Positions 11,100 to 13,427 of a stretch of DNA of 13,427 bases are shown one piece after another. Origin of the DNA: Candidatus Woesearchaeota archaeon (GTDB lineage Archaea > Nanobdellota > Nanobdellia > Woesearchaeales > GW2011-AR4). The position numbers and the translations under genes are program-made. Under the pieces are notes generated by a model that was not told the origin of the DNA, did not search any database, and saw nothing but the letters and a program-made list of their open reading frames with translations. The DNA lies in assembly GCA_019323655.1 (NCBI GenBank), contig JAHWGX010000050.1, forward strand, positions 1 through 13,427. The letters are read 5' to 3'. Position 1 is the stretch's first letter. Every line of letters starts with the position of its first letter.

Positions 11100-13211
11100 T
11101 CAATTAGCCTTTTTTTTAAGAAGCTCTACAAGGTTTATTAGTTTATCCAGCTCTATGACAATTCCCTTCAAAGTCTCTATCGCCTTGTCGATCACGTCTT
11201 GAAGGGCTTTCTTTTTATCAGGGTAATCCTTATTGTCCTTACTAAGGTTCATCAAAGACTTAAGTTCGGATTGTATACTCCCCCTTCGTTTTGATGTCAG
11301 CTTAACCATTTCTTTTCCCAGAATGTCGAGTTTGTGCTTAATATCCTCGGCTTTTGCTTTATGTGGCTGAGGCAGCTTAGCTATCAATTCTGATAACTCC
11401 TTTTCAAGCTCGGCTTCAACTCTGTTTGATTTCCGTTCGCAGTTTCCGGCTTGAGCCATGGCTTGTGCTGCTCTTTCGTAATCTTCAGCTTGAATATGTC
11501 CCTTTAATTTCTCAAGCCATTTAAATTGTGCGGCTAACCACTCCTCTCCTCCCCCTGCATATTCCTTTATTCTTTCAAGAAGACGCCCATAGTCTGTTTC
11601 TCCCAATTTTTTGTAATCGTCCTTTTTCCACCCCTTGAGAACCCAAACCCCTGTATTTATCAGCTTTACAAGTATATCGGCAGGAACCCAGATATATCCG
11701 TTCTGGCCCCAACTGACATCCCAGCTGTTTCTGAGCTTGAATGCCTTTATGCCCCTCCCCTTATAGGGGTAATGGGAATGGTATCCGACAATAACCATTC
11801 CATGCCCCCCTCCCAGAACAGGATTGTAATTTGTATAGATGGTTCCGTTAAAATTATTCGGAACATTAATAGATATATAACAAGGATTGTGATTAAGCAG
11901 TTCATAAACCCATTGGTCGGGATCATGCATGTCAAGCGCCCAATAACCCGCAATCTTTTTTGAGACCGCATCCCTTTCTGCATCTATAGTAGGAGCCATG
12001 CTGAATTTTCCTGTTAATAAATGTTCAAAAGTCCAAAGCTCCTCGAAACAAACGCCTTCTCTGTGCAGCGTGTCAATTGCAAGGGAAGACGAAACTCCGC
12101 TGTCAACGTTTTCCTGGCCCCATCTTTTTCTTGAATGGTAATAAAGGAAAAGCGGAGAAAGGTATTTTCCTGCATTTTTTGTCCTTAAAACATTGAATAT
12201 ATACTCAAAAATTGAGGTTGCGGCAAAAGCTGTACAGGCGCCCACTTTATCCTGGCTCCTGATTCCGTTAAAATATGGTGAAAGGTCAGTAAATATCTTT
12301 TTATCGTCAGGAATCTTCGGTTTTTTTGGCGCCATAGGGGCTGGAATAACCGGGGCATGGGGATTTTCCCCGGGGGGAGGTATCCCCGGCGTAGGCGGGT
12401 CGGTGGGATGCCTTCTTGGTGGTGTGGGAGGCGGCACCCTTCCAGGGGGTCTTGGATGTCTGCCAGCCCCTCCTCCCCCATTGCCGTTACCTGTCCCGCC
12501 TCCCCCGTTGCCACCACCAGTCCCGCTGTCTGCAGCCCTTCCATTGCCCCTTCTTCTGGGCCTTGTTGATTCGCTGCTCGGCCAAAGCCCCTTGCCTATC
12601 TCGTCTTTTCCTCCGGGAAGGCCTCCCCACATGAAGTTAATCAGGGTCATGGGTATTGCAATCATGAAAAGGAAAGCGCCGAAGGCCAGGGCAAGCCTGC
12701 CGTAGTCATTTTCCTGCATGGAAGTTACGATTTCCGGGAAAAAGGTGAATATGCCGATATAGAAGATGATGATGATAATCCATATTGTGGAGCCGACCTT
12801 TTCATCTCCTTTTAGCAGCCTGTAAATCAGTATTGCGATGACGATTGCAAACAAAAGCGCTGCCAAAGCGCCCATTCTTCCCAGGATGAACCCGGTCTTA
12901 TAGGCCCAGTAGGTCATTGCCACTGCAAGGGCCAGCCCTGCCGCTATTACAAGGCCCCTTCCCCCGCTTCCCTGAAACTGCTTTCCGAGCGTAACCTGCG
13001 CAAGGCTTATGAAAAAAAGAAAGTAAATCACCAGGTCAAAAATAAAGGGGAACTCCTCATACGCAGCCCCCAAGTCAAAGGATTTTAAGGGCTCGACCAT
13101 GTCGCTGAGCTTGTACTCTTCAGCAGCAGAAGCAGAAACAAAAAGAAAGCCCAGCATAGCCAGAGAGAACAGCAGCAGAAAAACCTTTTTTCCTCTCATG
13201 AGCAGCACCAT
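11100..13211 (-). CDS. multi-pass membrane protein with papain-like (C1A) cysteine peptidase domain
   Basis: A 703-residue protein. Order: signal-like hydrophobic segment (9-28); about five membrane helices (56-73, 87-104, 113-131, 141-158, 173-195); a Gly/Asn/Pro/Arg-rich linker (about 210-300); a C1A peptidase domain (305-530); and a charged helical, coiled-coil-like tail (535-703). The peptidase triad is intact: oxyanion Gln320 six residues before Cys326 (SQDKVGACTAFA), His470 (GGHGMVIVGYH) and Asn495 (LRNSWDVSWGQNGY), matching papain Gln19, Cys25, His159 and Asn175. The second ATG at 13199 (MRGKKVFLLL) gives a cleaner signal sequence and may be the true start. No prodomain is evident. Probably acts at the cell surface on proteins; substrate unknown. 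Confidence 0.85.
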   Translation of the reverse strand: MVLLMRGKKVFLLLFSLAMLGFLFVSASAAEEYKLSDMVEPLKSFDLGAAYEEFPFIFDLVIYFLFFISLAQVTLGKQFQGSGGRGLVIAAGLALAVAMTYWAYKTGFILGRMGALAALLFAIVIAILIYRLLKGDEKVGSTIWIIIIIFYIGIFTFFPEIVTSMQENDYGRLALAFGAFLFMIAIPMTLINFMWGGLPGGKDEIGKGLWPSSESTRPRRRGNGRAADSGTGGGNGGGGTGNGNGGGGAGRHPRPPGRVPPPTPPRRHPTDPPTPGIPPPGENPHAPVIPAPMAPKKPKIPDDKKIFTDLSPYFNGIRSQDKVGACTAFAATSIFEYIFNVLRTKNAGKYLSPLFLYYHSRKRWGQENVDSGVSSSLAIDTLHREGVCFEELWTFEHLLTGKFSMAPTIDAERDAVSKKIAGYWALDMHDPDQWVYELLNHNPCYISINVPNNFNGTIYTNYNPVLGGGHGMVIVGYHSHYPYKGRGIKAFKLRNSWDVSWGQNGYIWVPADILVKLINTGVWVLKGWKKDDYKKLGETDYGRLLERIKEYAGGGEEWLAAQFKWLEKLKGHIQAEDYERAAQAMAQAGNCERKSNRVEAELEKELSELIAKLPQPHKAKAEDIKHKLDILGKEMVKLTSKRRGSIQSELKSLMNLSKDNKDYPDKKKALQDVIDKAIETLKGIVIELDKLINLVELLKKKAN

Positions 13212-13270
13212 AAAAGTAACAATAGATTATACAACAGTATTTGCAGCCTTATTGCCATTTAATTTGCAGG

Positions 13271-13287
13271 GTTATATAAAAACTTTT
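13271..13287 (-). promoter_or_regulatory. TATA promoter of the peptidase gene
   Basis: The minus strand reads AAAAGTTTTTATATAAC, predicting a start near 13250. A weaker TTGTATAATC nearer the gene (about 13227-13236) would instead suit a leaderless start at the ATG at 13199. Confidence 0.4.
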
Positions 13288-13427
13288 GGACAGACTGCAG
13301 TCGTGATGCAGATTCATCTTAGCTGGGATTGCCCCATTTTTGGCTAATTTTCTTTTTTGCTCTTAACAAGCCATTATTTTGCCAAAACTGAAGCTGGTGT
13401 GTTTATGAGCAAAACTCTCATTAGGCA

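Noticed and set aside
12193..12705. 170-residue plus-strand frame rich in Gly and Pro
   Set aside because: It is the antisense of the low-complexity linker of the peptidase gene; its composition follows from the GC-rich repeats on the other strand.
13305..13345. C/D box guide RNA (GTGATGC ... CTGG)
   Set aside because: Both boxes deviate from RTGATGA and CTGA, and no D'/C' pair or terminal stem is seen.
13405..13427. ATG near the window end (13405) as the start of a new plus-strand gene
   Set aside because: Only 23 bases are visible and no clear TATA box lies at the right distance.
1..13427. CRISPR array, insertion sequence or integrase
   Set aside because: No regularly spaced repeats, transposase motifs or recombinase genes were seen on either strand.

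Overview
The window looks like a piece of a DPANN archaeal chromosome, with Woesearchaeota/Pacearchaeota the best guess. The archaeal assignment rests on what is visible: TATA boxes (often with an A-rich BRE) about 22-28 nt upstream of many ATGs, giving leaderless or near-leaderless genes; an aIF5A gene; two tRNA genes interrupted by introns at archaeal-type (bulge-helix) sites; and an A1:U72 initiator tRNA. Genes are short and AT-rich, many are small DPANN-type families, and intergenic regions carry palindromic sequence. The narrower lineage is inferred from protein style and was not tested by phylogeny.

Layout. 1-2380: the 3' part of a divergent PurC-like gene, a convergent unknown gene, and a canonical purC. 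2381-2961: a tiny membrane protein and a 376-bp intergenic block of nested palindromes. 2962-4521: an inositol-monophosphatase-family gene followed by an RNase Z/YhfI-like metallo-beta-lactamase gene. 4522-6303: a purB gene whose product carries an N-terminal winged-helix domain. 6307-7294: a minus-strand pair (winged-helix regulator, then a holin-like membrane protein) divergent from a small conserved-looking gene. 7382-7566: a tRNA-Ser(GGA) gene in four exons. 7739-8161: a membrane-anchored zinc-ribbon protein. 8162-8754: a gene-poor stretch with a frameshifted small gene and two tandem ~87-nt hairpins with compensatory changes, lying in the apparent leader of a coiled-coil gene. 8755-10239: the coiled-coil gene, two divergent HPF/RaiA-like genes and a Cys-rich protein. 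10237-10324: initiator tRNA-Met with a 13-nt intron. 10375-10916: a small zinc-ribbon gene coupled to an aIF5A gene that lacks the hypusine-site lysine. 11100-13211: a large membrane protein with a papain-like peptidase domain.

How the genes relate. PurC and PurB catalyse steps 7 and 8 of de novo IMP synthesis, and PurB also acts in AMP synthesis; the PurC paralogue and the DNA-binding PurB fusion point to local control or specialisation of purine synthesis. A second theme is translation: two intron-bearing tRNAs, aIF5A and two HPF-like ribosome-associated proteins. The most notable observations are the three-intron tRNA-Ser, the covarying tandem leader hairpins, the aIF5A with Thr at the hypusine position, and the winged-helix-PurB fusion.
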